DNA of 64,000 bases from Bacteroidaceae bacterium (GCA_024398475.1 JAKSJB010000011.1:1-64000); one strand, 5' to 3'; shown: positions 35,877 to 44,799, counted from the stretch's first letter. Made by a program: numbers and translations. The notes: generated from the letters alone by a model not told the origin.

Positions 35877-37328
35877 ATGAAAAAGATATTATTAGCATCA
35901 TTATGCGTTATGAATTGTGCATTAAGCTTTGGACAGACTGGAGCCCCATACATTCATGACCCTTCGACTATCGTAGAATGCGATGGTAAATACTATACAT
36001 TTGGAACAGGTGGCGGTGGACTTATCTCTGACGATGGTTGGAGTTGGCATTCCGGAGCAGAACGTCCTGGAGGCGGTGCTGCACCAGATGCAATCAAGAT
36101 CGGCGACCGTTACCTTATTATATATGGCGCAACAGGTGGTGGTCTCGGTGGCGGTCACGCAGGTAAGATCTACACTATGTGGAACAAGACTCTTGACCCT
36201 AAGTCTCCAGACTTCAAGTTCTCTACACCAATCGAAGTGACTGGTTCTGAAGTAGATGAAGACTGCGACGCTATCGACCCAGGTGTTCTTCTTGATCCTA
36301 CAACCGGTCGTATGTGGCTTTCTTATGGTACTTACTTCGGCTTTATCCGTATCGTGGAACTTGACCCTAAGACTGGTGCCCGCGTAGAAGGAAATGAAGC
36401 AAAGAACATTGCTATCGACTGTGAGGCTACTGACCTCATCTATCATAACGGTTGGTATTATTTGCTCGGTACTCACGGTACTTGCTGTGACGGTGTTAAC
36501 TCTACTTACAATATCGTAGTAGGTCGTTCACGTAACGTAACAGGTCCTTATCTCGACAATATGGGTCGTGACATGCTCAAGGGTGGCGGTAAGATGCTCG
36601 TCGGTGCATGGGGCCGTCGTACAGGTGCCGGTCACTTTGGCCGTATCGTTGTTGAAGAAGGTGTTGAGAAGTTCTCTTGCCACTACGAGGCAGATTACGA
36701 TATGGGTGGTCGAAGCGTACTTGCTGTTCAGCCACTTATGTGGAAGAATGATTGGCCAGTAGCAGGTGAAAACCTTAAGAACGGTACTTATGCAATCTTC
36801 TCTGAACGTCGTGGCTATTCACTCGAAATGTCAGTTGACTTTGTCCGTCAGCAGGCTGGTGGCGGCATGATGGGTATGTTTGGACGTAACAACGCAGAAC
36901 CTGCTAAACCTCTCAGCTTCCAGAACCTCGATGAGGTTAAGAGTACTTGGCCAGAAGGAAAGTCACGTGTACGTATTGGTGACTATATGTTCCGCCCTCA
37001 CCAGAAGTGGCAGATTATTGCAGTTCCTGAGGCTGGTGGTTATCTTGACAATCCTTATTTCAAGATTGTAATCGAAGGTACAAACCGCGCTCTTGCTGCA
37101 AATAGTGACTGTGAAGTTGAGACTGTTCCTGAATTTACAGGTGCAGACGAACAACTCTGGCGTATAGATCAACTTACTGACGGTACTTATCGCATCATGC
37201 CTAAGGCTATCCCTGGAACTGATAAGAAACTTGCTCTTATCTCAGCCGGTGACAGTACTCCTTCTCTCGGTAAGTTCGACTTCAACAGTGACAACTCCAA
37301 GTGGAATCTTAAGTTAGTTAATGACTAA
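35877..37328 (+). CDS. GH43 arabinanase-like enzyme with ricin-type C-terminal domain
   Basis: A 483-residue secreted enzyme (signal to about residue 20). The GH43 triad is visible as Asp28 (YIHDPS), Asp134 (DAIDPGVL) and Glu183 (IDCEATDLIYHNGWYY). The fold signature with HDPS at the very N-terminus and LLGTHGTCCDG is that of arabinan- and galactan-acting GH43 subfamilies. Residues about 385-483 (QKWQIIAVPEAGG, EQLWRIDQLTDGTYRI) look like a beta-trefoil ricin/CBM13-type domain with QxW repeats. A Gly/Met-rich insert (QQAGGGMMGMFGRNN) lies near 320-335. Substrate probably arabinose-containing side chains. Confidence 0.82.
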   Translation: MKKILLASLCVMNCALSFGQTGAPYIHDPSTIVECDGKYYTFGTGGGGLISDDGWSWHSGAERPGGGAAPDAIKIGDRYLIIYGATGGGLGGGHAGKIYTMWNKTLDPKSPDFKFSTPIEVTGSEVDEDCDAIDPGVLLDPTTGRMWLSYGTYFGFIRIVELDPKTGARVEGNEAKNIAIDCEATDLIYHNGWYYLLGTHGTCCDGVNSTYNIVVGRSRNVTGPYLDNMGRDMLKGGGKMLVGAWGRRTGAGHFGRIVVEEGVEKFSCHYEADYDMGGRSVLAVQPLMWKNDWPVAGENLKNGTYAIFSERRGYSLEMSVDFVRQQAGGGMMGMFGRNNAEPAKPLSFQNLDEVKSTWPEGKSRVRIGDYMFRPHQKWQIIAVPEAGGYLDNPYFKIVIEGTNRALAANSDCEVETVPEFTGADEQLWRIDQLTDGTYRIMPKAIPGTDKKLALISAGDSTPSLGKFDFNSDNSKWNLKLVND

Positions 37329-37340
37329 TTAGTTATTCGG

Positions 37341-37411
37341 AAACGAAAACGAAAGGACCGATTGCCTACGTAATAATGGGCTGGTGAAAATGGTTTCTTT
37401 CGTTTTCGTTT
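37341..37411 (+). repeat. 15-base perfect inverted repeat between two GH43 genes
   Basis: AAACGAAAACGAAAG (37341-37355) and CTTTCGTTTTCGTTT (37397-37411) are exact inverse copies, 41 bases apart. In RNA they form a 15-pair stem ending 19 bases before the next ATG. It may act as an attenuator, protect the 3' end of the upstream message, or be a weak terminator. Confidence 0.7.
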
Positions 37412-37429
37412 TCTTTATCACAATATATC

Positions 37430-39640
37430 ATGAAAAAAATATTATTATCAGCATTGTGTGTATTGGGTAGTGCCTTCTGTATGGCTCAGAACCCAATCAT
37501 CTCTGGGCAGTATTCTGCCGACCCAACGGCAAAGGTGTTTGGAGGTAAACTCTATGTTTATCCTTCACATGATGTGAAGACTGCCAACGAAAACGATTCC
37601 AACGGTTGGTTCCGTATGGAAGACTATCACGTATATCTCGGAAATGACGACCTCAGTGAGTTCAGTGATATGGGACAGATCCTTTCACAAACTGAAGTGG
37701 AGTGGGTAAACAGTAAGTCAAACTCAATGTGGGCTCCTGACTGTATAGAAAAGAATGGTCAGTATTATTTCTTCTTCCCTGCACAGGGCAACCGACGTGG
37801 ATTCTCGGTAGGTGTTGCTGAGAACAAGCGACCTTATGGTAAGTTTACTCCTCGCAAGGAACCTATTACAGGTCTTATGGGTATTGACCCATGCGTGTTG
37901 CAGGATGATGATGGAAAAATGTATGTATATTGGGGAATGAACGGTATTTTCGCTGCAGAACTCAATGATTCCATGACTGCTATCGTGGGTAAGTCTGTAA
38001 AACTGGACGGTGAACTCCCTCGTAAAGGTTTGAAGGAAGGACCTTTCGCTTTCAAGCGCAATGGCAAGTATTACCTCACTTTCCCTTGGGCTCGCGATGT
38101 CCGTGAAGCATTGGTTTACTGTATGAGTGACAATCCGCTCGGTCCGTTTGAATACAAAGGTGTAATCATGAAGGAAACGGAATGTTGGACAAACCACCAT
38201 TCAATTGTAGAGTATAATGGTCAATGGTACTTGTTCTATCACCGCAACCTTTATTCTCCTAAGTTCGATAAGAACCGTTCTGTATGCTGTGATTCCCTTT
38301 TCTTCAATCCTGACGGAACAATTAAGGAAGTTGAACCTACTCTCCGCGGTGTTGGTCTTACTAACGCACATCGCCAGATTCAACTTGACCGTTACAGTAA
38401 TATCAGCGAAGCAGGTGCTGAAATTGATTATCTCGACCGTTCTAACTATTTCCTTGGCTGGAAGACTATCTTCTCTGCTAAGGGTGCATGGGTTCGTTAC
38501 AACCGCGTTGATTTCGGTTCTGAACCATTAAAGGCACTCCGTCTTCTGGTGAAGGCAGACAAATCTGCTAAGCTGGTATTGAAACAGGGTGGTGTAAACG
38601 GTAAGGTAGTGGCTACTGCAAAGGTGCCTGCAAGTGCAGAATGGATTGAAGTAATTGCTACTGTCAAGAATCCTCTTATGGCTGTGAATGACCTGACACT
38701 TGAGAGTCAGTCTGCTTCTAAGGTAGAGGTTGACTGGATTACATTCACTCCGGACAGCAAACCTTCACGTGCTCTTGTTAAGTCAACATTCACAGCGGAT
38801 CCTGCTCCACTGGTTCATGACGGAACTCTCTATCTCTATACTGGTCATGACGTGGCTTCACAACAGGCTACTAATTATGTCATGGCGGATTGGCAGGTGT
38901 TTTCTACAAAGGATATGAAGAATTGGACAAACCACGGAATATGCCTCTCTCCGCAGACTTTTGCTCCTTGGGGTGGTGGCGATGCTTATGCTGCACAGTG
39001 TGTTGAACGTAACGGAAAGTTCTATTGGTATGTTTCAATGGGACACGTTGCTGATGAAAACAGTAAAGGTGGCATGTGTATAGGTGTTGCTGTAAGTGAT
39101 TCTCCTACAGGTCCATTCCGTGATGCTATCGGAAAGGCACTTATCACAAATGAAATGACTACGGACAAACCTCATAGTTGGGACGATATTGATCCAACTG
39201 TATTTGTTGATGATGACGGTCAGGCTTATCTTATCTGGGGTAACGGTAGTTGCAAGATGGTTAAGTTGAAGGATAATATGATTGAACTTGCCAGCGATAT
39301 CAAGGTTTTGGATATCCCTCATTTCATTGAAGGTCCATGGATTTACAAGCGCAACGGACTCTATTATTTGGTATATGCAGGAACTGGTGATAAGCCTGAA
39401 ATGATTGAATACTGTACTACTACTGACATAAATAGTGGTAAGTGGGAATATCGTGGAATCATTGACGGCAATGCCAACAACTGTTTCACTACTCACCCTG
39501 GTATCGCAGATTTCAAGGGTAAGAGTTGGTTCTTCACTCATGAGGGAACTCTCCCAACTGGTGGTAGTTATCGTCGTAGTGTCATTGCAGATGAGATGCA
39601 CTATAACGCAGACGGTACTATTCAGAGAATTAAGAGATAG
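37430..39640 (+). CDS. GH43-CBM6-GH43 bifunctional hemicellulase
   Basis: A 736-residue secreted protein with two complete GH43 propellers. Signal 1-19; domain 1 (about 22-310) with Asp31 (SADPT), Asp153 (GIDPCVL) and Glu203 (KEGPFAFK); a CBM6-like module (about 325-440, RYSNISEAGAEIDY through VDWITF); domain 2 (about 452-736) with Asp457 (TADPAP), Asp588 (DDIDPTVFVDDDG) and Glu634 (IEGPWIYK). Both triads are intact. The second domain resembles the GH43 encoded at 24935, while the first is of another subfamily, so two linkages, for example xylose and arabinose, could be cut by one polypeptide. The last gene of the cluster; it has no C-terminal sorting tail. Confidence 0.88.
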   Translation: MKKILLSALCVLGSAFCMAQNPIISGQYSADPTAKVFGGKLYVYPSHDVKTANENDSNGWFRMEDYHVYLGNDDLSEFSDMGQILSQTEVEWVNSKSNSMWAPDCIEKNGQYYFFFPAQGNRRGFSVGVAENKRPYGKFTPRKEPITGLMGIDPCVLQDDDGKMYVYWGMNGIFAAELNDSMTAIVGKSVKLDGELPRKGLKEGPFAFKRNGKYYLTFPWARDVREALVYCMSDNPLGPFEYKGVIMKETECWTNHHSIVEYNGQWYLFYHRNLYSPKFDKNRSVCCDSLFFNPDGTIKEVEPTLRGVGLTNAHRQIQLDRYSNISEAGAEIDYLDRSNYFLGWKTIFSAKGAWVRYNRVDFGSEPLKALRLLVKADKSAKLVLKQGGVNGKVVATAKVPASAEWIEVIATVKNPLMAVNDLTLESQSASKVEVDWITFTPDSKPSRALVKSTFTADPAPLVHDGTLYLYTGHDVASQQATNYVMADWQVFSTKDMKNWTNHGICLSPQTFAPWGGGDAYAAQCVERNGKFYWYVSMGHVADENSKGGMCIGVAVSDSPTGPFRDAIGKALITNEMTTDKPHSWDDIDPTVFVDDDGQAYLIWGNGSCKMVKLKDNMIELASDIKVLDIPHFIEGPWIYKRNGLYYLVYAGTGDKPEMIEYCTTTDINSGKWEYRGIIDGNANNCFTTHPGIADFKGKSWFFTHEGTLPTGGSYRRSVIADEMHYNADGTIQRIKR

Positions 39641-39680
39641 TAGGACCTTTGGACATTATCTTATGACCTTGACAGATTAA

Positions 39681-39780
39681 GTATATGGTTTAGTTGGCAT
39701 AAGTATATGGTTTATGAGACCTAAACCATAGGTTTATGAAGTCCAAACCATAGGTTTACGAGGCCTAAAGATATAGTATA
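39681..39780. repeat. 22-base imperfect tandem repeats (AACCATAGGTTTATGA)
   Basis: Four to five units of the form ACCATAGGTTTATGAAGTCC, about 22 bases long, fill the gap between two converging transcription units. The first units read GTATATGGTTTA, the later ones CCATAGGTTTA. Confidence 0.65.
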
Positions 39781-39804
39781 TAATTTGTATTCTTAATAGA
39801 AAAA

Positions 39805-39840
39805 CAAATCCCTGTGCAATTAATACTGCACAGGGATTTG
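39805..39840 (-). terminator. Terminator of the FKBP gene group
   Basis: CAAATCCCTGTGCA and TGCACAGGGATTTG are exact inverse copies with an eight-base loop. On the minus strand the stem is followed by TTTTTCTATT. It lies just beyond the stop of the last FKBP gene. Confidence 0.85.
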
Positions 39841-39863
39841 TGTATTGTGGTAAAAAGGAATGA

Positions 39864-40868
39864 CTACTCGATGCCGAGAAGTTCAACTGTAAAAATCAAT
39901 GCAGAATAAGGTTCAATCTTACCGTTTCCTCTTTCTCCGTAACCGAGTTGGTAAGGTACATAAATCTCCCATTTTGAACCTACAGGCATAATGGTGAGTG
40001 CTTCAGACCATCCTTTGATAACTTGGTTTACGCGGAATGTTGAGGCTTCCTTGCGCTTGTATGAACTGTCGAATTCCGTGCCGTCAAGGAGATGACCTTC
40101 GTAGTTCACCTTAACCTTGTCTGTTGCTTTAGGAATAGGACCGTTGCCTTCTTTCAATATCTTATACTGAAGTCCGTCTGCTAAAGTGACAACTCCAGGT
40201 TTTCCGTGATTGTCAATTAGGAATTGGTCGCCTTTCTTCCTGTTTCCTCCATAAAGACGTTCTGTGTTTTCCTTTACACGTTTGTTCATTATTTTGTTGA
40301 ACTCTTTCTGTCCGTCTTCTGGCTTTATTGGGTTCTTTCCGTTCAAGGCAGCCAGAACAGACTTGGCTATGATGTATGTGCTGAGGCTGTTGCCAGGATC
40401 TGCAGCGTAATAATCACGACTGATTTCATGTGCCATGCTTTCCATCTGACCTCCAATAGTAGTTCCGGCATTGTATGCCTGAGTTTCCGGAGTACTGTTG
40501 TCGATATTTGCCCGATCAAGTACTCCACGATAGAAATCATTGATATAAGTCGTGTCAAGTCCCATCTGGCGTACTATATAGTCTTTCAGACCTTTTGCAT
40601 TGTATGAGCCATAGAAGAATGCAGCGCTGTCGGCTTCATTTGTGAGTTTTGGCATAGTAAAGATGCTCTCGTCAGTAGTCTTGCCGGTAGCCGAATTTTT
40701 CTGCTTTTCGATGAATGCTGCAAGGTCGGCTTTCTGCTTTGCTTTGAATTCTGCAAGTTCTGCCTTTTGCTTTGCTTTCAGTTCTTTAGGAGACGGTGTC
40801 TGTTCTAAAGACTGCGCACTCATAGCAGTGGTTGCCATGAGTGCACATATTAAAAGAATATTTTTCAT
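39864..40868 (-). CDS. Exported FKBP-type peptidyl-prolyl isomerase with Lys-rich N-terminus
   Basis: A 334-residue exported protein (signal ending TAMSAQ). Residues about 25-60 are a charged, repeated helix (KELKAKQKAELAEFKAKQKA). Then an FKBP-N dimerisation domain (about 75-210) and a C-terminal FKBP domain (about 225-334) with VKVNYEGHLLDGTEFDSSYKR and VIKGWSEAL. Such enzymes catalyse prolyl cis-trans isomerisation and act as folding helpers in the periplasm. Third of three tandem FKBP genes, six bases after the lipoprotein copy. The charged repeat is unlike the other two copies. Confidence 0.88.
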   Translation of the reverse strand: MKNILLICALMATTAMSAQSLEQTPSPKELKAKQKAELAEFKAKQKADLAAFIEKQKNSATGKTTDESIFTMPKLTNEADSAAFFYGSYNAKGLKDYIVRQMGLDTTYINDFYRGVLDRANIDNSTPETQAYNAGTTIGGQMESMAHEISRDYYAADPGNSLSTYIIAKSVLAALNGKNPIKPEDGQKEFNKIMNKRVKENTERLYGGNRKKGDQFLIDNHGKPGVVTLADGLQYKILKEGNGPIPKATDKVKVNYEGHLLDGTEFDSSYKRKEASTFRVNQVIKGWSEALTIMPVGSKWEIYVPYQLGYGERGNGKIEPYSALIFTVELLGIE

Positions 40869-40874
40869 TTCTGA

Positions 40875-41732
40875 TTATTTCAAAGTCTCAATAGTGAAGA
40901 TAAGGGTAGAGAATGGCTTAATCTGTCCCATATCCTGTGTGCCGTAAGCGAGGTCGTAAGGAATATATACTTCCCACTTAGAACCTGCAGGCATAAGTTT
41001 GAGGGCTTCAACCCATCCTGGAATAACGCGTGGCATAGCCATGTTTACTTCAAATGGTTCGTTGCGCTCGTAAGAACTGTCGAATACTGTACCATCGATA
41101 AGTTTGCCTTCGTATTGGCACTTAACAGTTGTTGAGTCTGTTGGAAGTGCTCCTGTACCTTCTGTAATAACTTTGTACTGAAGACCTGAAGGAAGTGTTA
41201 CAACGCCTTCCTTATTCTTGTTGTCGGCAAGGAATTTCTGGTTCTGTGCCTTATATTCACCATACTTTTTCTCGATGTTTGCTTCCTGAATTGGCTTGAG
41301 AAGTTCCTGGAACTGGTTGTATGCGCTGTCAGAATTCATAGGAGCATTTCCCTTGAGGCCAGCGATGATACCAGCGAGGAGGTTCTTTACGTTTACTGTC
41401 TTGGTAGAATCGTCTCCGTAAACTTCCTTACCAAGGTTGTTAGCCATGTCCTTGATTTGCTTTCCTACTTCAAGACCCTTCATGTAGTTTTCTTCCTTGG
41501 CACCACGTTCTGCTGTCGCACCTTCAATCATACCCTTGATGAATTCGTCCATGTAAGTTGAATCTACCTGGAGCTGTGATGTCATGTACTGCTTCAAACC
41601 GTCAGTCTGACCGAGACCGAGATAATAAGTAAGTGAATCGACGTTGTCGTTCAGGTCTGCCTTGACATCATTCTGGCATGATGTAAGTGCAATTGCTGCA
41701 AATGCTGCAGCTGCAAACATAAGTTTTTTCAT
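40875..41732 (-). CDS. FKBP-type peptidyl-prolyl isomerase, lipoprotein
   Basis: A 285-residue protein with a lipoprotein signal ending IALTSC (Cys19). The FKBP-N helical dimerisation region is at about 30-165 and the FKBP domain at about 178-285, with VKCQYEGKLIDGTVFDSSYER and VIPGWVEALKLMPAGSKWEVYIP (parts of the binding pocket). The predicted location is a membrane-anchored periplasmic chaperone. It lies 66 bases after the cytoplasmic copy and six bases before the third copy, so all three are probably one transcription unit. Confidence 0.9.
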   Translation of the reverse strand: MKKLMFAAAAFAAIALTSCQNDVKADLNDNVDSLTYYLGLGQTDGLKQYMTSQLQVDSTYMDEFIKGMIEGATAERGAKEENYMKGLEVGKQIKDMANNLGKEVYGDDSTKTVNVKNLLAGIIAGLKGNAPMNSDSAYNQFQELLKPIQEANIEKKYGEYKAQNQKFLADNKNKEGVVTLPSGLQYKVITEGTGALPTDSTTVKCQYEGKLIDGTVFDSSYERNEPFEVNMAMPRVIPGWVEALKLMPAGSKWEVYIPYDLAYGTQDMGQIKPFSTLIFTIETLK

Positions 41733-41798
41733 TTCCTTAATTGTGTTATTTATTGGTTAAATATTTATTTAATTGCAAAAATCCATATAAAGGTAGGC

Positions 41799-42407
41799 TT
41801 ACAGTACTTCGAGTAATTCTACATCGAAGATAAGTGTAGCGAATGGTGGAATCATCTGACCTGCTCCGTTTTCACCATATCCAAGAAGATAAGGAATGAA
41901 GAAACGGAATTTTGCACCTTCACCCATGAGTTGAAGTCCTTCTGTCCAACCTGCAATTACTTGGTTGAGACCGAATACTGCAGGCTCGTTGCGCTTGTAT
42001 GAACTATCAAATATGGTGTCATCAATCAGACGGCCTTCGTAGTGGCAGCGTACCTTGTCTGTTGCCTTAGGGTGTTTGCCGGAACCTTCCTGAAGAACAA
42101 TATACTGAAGTCCGCTGTTTGTTGTGATTACACCAGGACACTTTGCGTTGTTCTCAAGGAAAGCCTTACCTTTTTCCAATTCGGCTTTTCCTTTTTCAAG
42201 ACGTTCTGCATTCATCTTCTTTTCCTGCTCCTCAAAGAATGACTGAACGATAACCTGTGCTTCTGTATTGTTAACTTTCAGTTCGTTGCCTTCAAGAACG
42301 TCCGTAATAGACTGAGCAAAATCTTCGATCTTCAATGTTCCATTGAGACCCATCTGTTTCAATTGCTGACCTATACCAAGGCCAAGCGCATAACTTAATT
42401 TATCCAT
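41799..42407 (-). CDS. Cytoplasmic FKBP-type peptidyl-prolyl isomerase (FklB-like)
   Basis: A 202-residue protein with no signal peptide. The start MDKLSYALGLGIGQQLKQMG is typical of the FKBP-N domain in FklB, and the C-terminal FKBP domain has VRCHYEGRLIDDTIFDSSYKR, VIAGWTEGLQLM and FFIPYLLGYGE. First gene of the three-copy FKBP group, with a promoter box 31 bases upstream. The three paralogues together would serve cytoplasm, membrane and periplasm. Confidence 0.9.
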   Translation of the reverse strand: MDKLSYALGLGIGQQLKQMGLNGTLKIEDFAQSITDVLEGNELKVNNTEAQVIVQSFFEEQEKKMNAERLEKGKAELEKGKAFLENNAKCPGVITTNSGLQYIVLQEGSGKHPKATDKVRCHYEGRLIDDTIFDSSYKRNEPAVFGLNQVIAGWTEGLQLMGEGAKFRFFIPYLLGYGENGAGQMIPPFATLIFDVELLEVL

Positions 42408-42437
42408 GATTTAACTTAGTAAGTACATTTTAGATTG

Positions 42438-42445
42438 CAAAGATA
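42438..42445 (-). promoter_or_regulatory. -7 promoter element for the FKBP gene group
   Basis: TATCTTTG followed by CAA on the minus strand, about 31 bases before the FklB-like ATG. It is divergent from the sirtuin promoter, 44 bases away. Confidence 0.62.
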
Positions 42446-42488
42446 GTCGTTTTTTTTTGTTTTCTTTTTTGTTTTATCAAATATTTCC

Positions 42489-42496
42489 TATTTTTG
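42489..42496 (+). promoter_or_regulatory. -7 promoter element for the sirtuin gene
   Basis: TATTTTTG followed by CAA. It falls inside the upstream extension of the reading frame and so fixes the start at 42514 or 42520. Confidence 0.6.
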
Positions 42497-42519
42497 CAAA
42501 AAAAACAAGGTTTATGACT

Positions 42520-43230
42520 ATGAAGAAGATAGTTTTTCTTACTGGAGCAGGTATAAGTGCCGAAAGTGGAATCACTACGTTCCGTGATGCCGGTGGCTTG
42601 TGGGAACAATACCCGGTTGAGGATGTCGCATCTATTGAGGGGTATTGGAGAAATCCAAAACTGGTTATTCAGTTCTATAATGACCGTCGCCGTCAACTTG
42701 CCGGAGTAAAACCAAATAAGGCTCACGAATTAGTGGCAGAATTGCAGGATAATTATGATGTGACGGTAGTTACACAGAATGTTGATGACTTACATGAAAG
42801 GGCTGGTAGTAATAAAATTATTCATCTGCATGGAGAACTTATGAAAGCAACATCTTCGGATGAGCCAAACGATAACCGTTGCGTGGTGAAACTGCCTAAT
42901 TATGAAAGTGATATAAATTTTGGAGATAAGGCGAAAGATGGAAGCCAATTGAGACCGTTTATCGTGTGGTTCGGTGAACCTGTTCCAATGATTGAGCTTG
43001 CTGCTGAACGTGTATCGGAGGCTGATATAGTGGTAATTGTCGGAACTTCACTTAATGTATATCCTGCTGCTGGGTTGGTGAGATATGCCCGTCGTGATGC
43101 TACTATTTATTTGGTGGATCCTTCTCCTCAGAATGTACCTAACGACATGGATATTCATGTAATATCAAAGAAGGCAAGTGAGGGTATGATAGATGTGGTA
43201 AATGCAATCCGTAATTCATCTTTGTTGTAA
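42520..43230 (+). CDS. NAD-dependent protein deacylase, sirtuin family
   Basis: A 236-residue cytoplasmic enzyme removing acyl groups from lysine with NAD. GAGISAESGI is at residues 9-18, TQNVDDLHERAG at 85-96 and the catalytic His104 lies in HLHGE. Tyr53 and Arg56 (FYNDRR) match the YxxR pair of class III desuccinylase/demalonylase sirtuins. The zinc-binding CxxC pairs present in most sirtuins are missing between residues 105 and 150; only one Cys is seen. The ATG at 42520 has AAGG nine bases upstream; 42514 is an alternative. A small lipoprotein gene follows. Confidence 0.9.
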   Translation: MKKIVFLTGAGISAESGITTFRDAGGLWEQYPVEDVASIEGYWRNPKLVIQFYNDRRRQLAGVKPNKAHELVAELQDNYDVTVVTQNVDDLHERAGSNKIIHLHGELMKATSSDEPNDNRCVVKLPNYESDINFGDKAKDGSQLRPFIVWFGEPVPMIELAAERVSEADIVVIVGTSLNVYPAAGLVRYARRDATIYLVDPSPQNVPNDMDIHVISKKASEGMIDVVNAIRNSSLL

Positions 43231-43248
43231 TATTATAACTTGGAATAA

Positions 43249-43812
43249 ATGAAAAAATTATTGTTAATGTTGTTTGTGCTTCCATTTATGGTTGCGTGTG
43301 TGACAGACGGAAAGACCGGCGGAAATACTGTCACTGATTCTGACACTATAGTTGTTGATACGATTAATAATGCATCTAAGGTTGTTGTCGGCACAGTCGG
43401 TGAAGGTACAACAATGCATATGCTTGAACTTGTTACCGATGATGATAGCCTATATTATTTTGACTATGAGAATAATGTAATCGGTGGATTGGTTGCTGGG
43501 GATGTTGTTAATGTCTTATACGAAGAGATGGATGGCGTAACTTCTGCTTTTGTCATTACAAATCTTTCTGCTCTTTCACACTTATGGGCATTGGCTGATA
43601 CAGATGGTAAACAACATCTGGAACTGAATGATGGCGGCAACGCAACTGTGTTTGGTATGGACATTGATTATGATCACTGGGATGTCTATGCCGGTAAGTT
43701 GGTCCTGAAACATATGACAGAAGCCGATACATTGAATATTACATTGCTGACTGAGGACAGTCTGATAGTTGAAGGAAAGTCTGAGACTATAAAAATGTTC
43801 CGTGAGAATTAG
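43249..43812 (+). CDS. Lipoprotein of unknown function
   Basis: A 187-residue exported protein with a lipoprotein signal (FMVAC, Cys17) followed by an Asp/Thr-rich linker. The body is beta-rich with several TVGEGTTMHMLELV and GMDIDYDHWDVYAGKLVLKH-type strands, like the small lipocalin-type lipoproteins of Bacteroidota. No catalytic motif. It starts 18 bases after the sirtuin stop and is probably cotranscribed; no functional link is apparent. Confidence 0.7.
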   Translation: MKKLLLMLFVLPFMVACVTDGKTGGNTVTDSDTIVVDTINNASKVVVGTVGEGTTMHMLELVTDDDSLYYFDYENNVIGGLVAGDVVNVLYEEMDGVTSAFVITNLSALSHLWALADTDGKQHLELNDGGNATVFGMDIDYDHWDVYAGKLVLKHMTEADTLNITLLTEDSLIVEGKSETIKMFREN

Positions 43813-43836
43813 TCTTGTCTAATCTGTAGATAATTG

Positions 43837-44796
43837 TTATTGTCTCCAATACGTTTTTTTTGCAAGATAATAGAATATACAAGCCGTAATGAAGCCTGCT
43901 ATCGAATCAATAAGATAGTGGGCTTTGATATATACTGTGGCGCAGCATAGTAGAATATATACAGGAAGCAGAATATATACCAAGCGCTTGTTGCCACTGT
44001 GTATGGCCAATAGCATGCTTACCGTACTCATGCCAACGTGGCTGCTGGGAAACGCGGCAGTAGGTCGTTCTCCGATTTCCTGTGCCCCAATGACCAATTG
44101 TCCGAATATTCCTTTAATTTCAGGCACAATCATATCGGTATGTGACTTAAAATAGTGACCAAGGTCGGGAAGAATGCTTCCGTCGTCAGCATATCCCAAG
44201 TTGCTGAGTGCCTTGAAATAGAACTGTGGTCCGGCTACGGGCAGAAATTCGTAGATGAGGTAAAAAAGGAAGAATGAAGCCATGAAGATGTATACTGCCT
44301 TGTCAAATTCCTTGTAGCGACAGATTAGATAGAATACAATGACTGATGCCATCAGATAGTAATAGGCATAATAGCCAAAATTGAAGGCTTCGCTCCAGAA
44401 TGTGCCAGAGAGGATGGTATCGAATGTAAGTGCTGGTTGACAACCGAACAGCGTTTGGTCAATTCCGGCAAAGATATGGTCCTTATAGGGCAGTATACTG
44501 CAGAATTCATATGTTTCAGGATACCACCAGATAAGCAATACCATGTAGGGAAACGTACGGAGTGCTGTTCCGATTCGTCCTTCCCAGATTGAGTCCTTGT
44601 CGTTGAGCCTGCAAGCACGAGCAATGACATTGGTCACAATCATTATACCGATTGTAATACCTCTCAACTCTACCATCTCCCATGGATTGTTCAGTTTGTT
44701 CCAGTAGATAAATGTCATTATCAGAGTGATTGCCGAATAAATCAGCACCACTATTTCCATTGATGTCAGTCGCTTCATGTCCGTGTCTTGTTTCAT
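43837..44796 (-). CDS. PAP2-superfamily membrane phosphatase/phosphotransferase
   Basis: A 319-residue integral membrane protein with about seven hydrophobic segments. The PAP2 signature is present late in the chain: PTAAFPSSHVGMSTV holds the central His and HYLIDSIAG the catalytic His-Asp motif. The first motif (KxxxxxxRP) is weak, as in inositol phosphorylceramide synthase-like PAP2_3 members, so it may transfer a phospho-head group to a lipid rather than only hydrolyse phosphate. The last gene of a six-gene minus-strand operon; the upstream epimerase stop is three bases away. An alternative start is the ATG at 44778. Confidence 0.8.
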   Translation of the reverse strand: MKQDTDMKRLTSMEIVVLIYSAITLIMTFIYWNKLNNPWEMVELRGITIGIMIVTNVIARACRLNDKDSIWEGRIGTALRTFPYMVLLIWWYPETYEFCSILPYKDHIFAGIDQTLFGCQPALTFDTILSGTFWSEAFNFGYYAYYYLMASVIVFYLICRYKEFDKAVYIFMASFFLFYLIYEFLPVAGPQFYFKALSNLGYADDGSILPDLGHYFKSHTDMIVPEIKGIFGQLVIGAQEIGERPTAAFPSSHVGMSTVSMLLAIHSGNKRLVYILLPVYILLCCATVYIKAHYLIDSIAGFITACIFYYLAKKTYWRQ

Positions 44797-44799
44797 TGA

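Noticed and set aside
39681-39780. CRISPR array
   Set aside because: Imperfect 22-base tandem units with no spacers between them.
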